From assembly GCA_023430685.1 (NCBI GenBank), contig JAEYZH010000049.1, positions 3,818 through 67,817 on the forward strand: DNA of 64,000 nucleotides. Direction: 5' to 3'. A program made the position numbers and the translations under genes. The notes under the pieces were generated by a model. It did no database searches, was not told the origin of the DNA, and saw nothing but the letters and a program-made list of their open reading frames with translations. The stretch comes from Pseudomonadota bacterium. GTDB taxonomy: Bacteria > Pseudomonadota > Gammaproteobacteria > Xanthomonadales > Rhodanobacteraceae. Of this stretch, positions 62,898 to 64,000 are shown piece by piece (the first letter of the stretch is position 1; each line of letters begins with the position of its first letter).

Positions 62898-63985
62898 GTC
62901 GGCGCGAGCGCGAGCAGCGTGGTGTCGTCCTCGGCTGCCGCGTCGACGACGTGCGCGTCGAGTGCGCCGAGCGCGCGTGCGATCGCCTGCGCCGGGGTCG
63001 CCGCGCCACGCAGCGCATGCACGAGGCGTTCATGGCCGAACGCGCTACCGTCGGGTGCACGCCGTTCGACCAGGCCGTCGCTGTGCAGCAGCACGAACTC
63101 GCCGGACTCCAGTTGCAGTGTCTCAGCGTGGAACTGCGCGTCGGCGCTGATCCCTAGCGGGATGTTGCCGTGCGCGAGGATCGGCGTCGCCTCGCGCGAC
63201 GGATGCAGGCGCAACGCGAGGCCGTGGCCCGCGTCGACGAAGCGGCAGCGACGCGCGTGCGGTTCGAAGATGCCGAGCCAGAGCGTGGTGAAGCGACCAG
63301 GCCCGGACTGCGCGCACAGGTGCGCGTTGAGGCGCGCGCTCGCGCGCGCGGGATCGTCATGGTGCGCGAGTTCGGCGCGCATGAACGACTGCACCGAGGC
63401 CATCACGAGTCCGGCGCCGAGTCCCGCGCCCGCGACATCGCCGAGCAGCGCCGCGACCTTGCCGCCCGGTAGCTCGAACACGTCCGCGATGTCGCCCGCG
63501 ATCGTGCGGCCCGGCTGCAAGTGCAGCGCATGCCCGAGTCCCGCGGCAGGTCGCGCATCCGGCAGCAGGCGACGTTGCACGTCGCGCGCGCGCTCGAGGT
63601 CGGCGGCGAGCATCGCGTGCCGGCGTGCCGCATCCACGCGGCGCAGGTTCGCGAGCGCGAATGCCGACAGGCGGCTCAATGCCTGCACGAAGGTCGGTGC
63701 ATCGGCGCGCCGGTCGCGGCCGGCCCGGTTCGAATCCAGGTGCAGCCAGGCGACCTCCTGGCCATCGAGCATCACCCGCGCCTGCAGCGAACGCGGTGCA
63801 GTCGACGGATCCTCGCGCGCGCCCGACTCCAGCCGTTCGGCGATCCGCTCGAGATCGCGCTCGAACCGCTCGCGCTCCGCGCCGAGCGTGCGCACGCTGC
63901 GCGGGCGCAGGCGCTGGTCCTCGCCGCGCCAGAGCACGGCCGCGCGCGCGAAGCCCGAGCCCGCGAGCGCATGCTCGGCCAGCAC
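62894..63985 (-). CDS. SpoIIE-type PP2C serine phosphatase with N-terminal GAF-like region
   Basis: 363 residues from a GTG at 63985, preceded in frame by a TGA at 63989-63991. The N-terminal ~135 residues look like part of a GAF domain (FARAAVLWRGED, VAWLHLDSNRAG). A linker helix, LERARDVQRRLLPD, introduces the PP2C core. Metal-binding acids are in GDIADVFELPGGKVAALLGDVAGAG, LLHSDGLVERR and EDDTTLLAL. These enzymes usually dephosphorylate anti-anti-sigma factors. The start is uncertain and the protein may be 5' truncated or frameshifted near the window edge. Confidence 0.75.
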   Translation of the reverse strand: MLAEHALAGSGFARAAVLWRGEDQRLRPRSVRTLGAERERFERDLERIAERLESGAREDPSTAPRSLQARVMLDGQEVAWLHLDSNRAGRDRRADAPTFVQALSRLSAFALANLRRVDAARRHAMLAADLERARDVQRRLLPDARPAAGLGHALHLQPGRTIAGDIADVFELPGGKVAALLGDVAGAGLGAGLVMASVQSFMRAELAHHDDPARASARLNAHLCAQSGPGRFTTLWLGIFEPHARRCRFVDAGHGLALRLHPSREATPILAHGNIPLGISADAQFHAETLQLESGEFVLLHSDGLVERRAPDGSAFGHERLVHALRGAATPAQAIARALGALDAHVVDAAAEDDTTLLALAPT

Positions 63986-64000
63986 GTCTCACCATTGCTG

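Overview
This window is about 70% GC with strong G/C preference at third codon positions. Its gene content is gammaproteobacterial: exonuclease III, PrlC-type oligopeptidase, RdgC, TtcA, PlsB, Rep helicase, GlyQ/GlyS and a Tdk-type thymidine kinase. Together with secreted proteins ending in an F-x-DGF(E/D) tail and GTAGGAGC-type REP repeats, this suggests the order Xanthomonadales/Lysobacterales, perhaps a Rhodanobacteraceae (Dokdonella-like) bacterium. The taxonomic placement is inference; no rRNA or tRNA gene was seen. It reads as ordinary chromosome: no integrase, transposase, CRISPR array or phage gene was recognised.

Layout. 1-9.4 kb: GST (5' end cut by the window edge), S9 peptidase, pirin, UPF0149, exonuclease III, threonine aldolase, oligopeptidase A, gamma-class carbonic anhydrase. 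9.5-17.0 kb (minus strand): a six-gene operon with almost no intergenic space, read as a divergent chaperone-usher pilus system (pilin-like protein, second subunit-like protein, PapD-like chaperone, usher-like barrel, beta-propeller exoprotein, secreted DGFE-tailed protein). It is preceded by a near-consensus sigma-54 promoter. This is the most interesting locus here. 17.1-22.3 kb: YkgJ-type cysteine-cluster protein, aroE, hemB, a mini-SPFH protein, then rsmG-parA-parB. 22.4-25.3 kb: secreted cupredoxin, ECF sigma factor, zinc anti-sigma factor, glycosyltransferase. 25.6-29.0 kb: rpmB-rpmG, small exported protein, DUF4166 and DCC proteins, fatty acid desaturase. 29.2-32.8 kb: Gld-like ABC exporter operon. 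32.9-38.6 kb: mutM, tdk with an uncharacterised partner, rep, AI-2E-family permease. 38.7-45.6 kb: acid phosphatase lipoprotein, candidate small RNA region, lipoprotein, plsB, a two-domain peptidoglycan hydrolase. 45.6-54.0 kb: YdcH-like protein, tkt, ttcA, rdgC, YgjP-like metalloprotease, alpha/beta hydrolase, hemH, beta-propeller protein with a CTERM-like tail. 54.1-64.0 kb: SYLF protein, tatABC, small RHH-like protein, GATase, orphan GspE/PilB-type ATPase, glyQ-glyS, a REP array and a SpoIIE phosphatase.

Functionally the window combines housekeeping (heme: hemB and hemH; translation: L28, L33, GlyRS; segregation: ParAB; protein export: TatABC; phospholipid synthesis: PlsB; repair: MutM, ExoIII, Rep) with envelope and extracellular functions (pilus operon, DGFE-tailed proteins, cupredoxin with its ECF/anti-sigma pair, peptidoglycan hydrolase, Gld-like exporter). 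Short inverted repeats sit in several gene-end spacers. In three places the stop codon of the upstream gene appears to lie inside, or directly before, the repeat.
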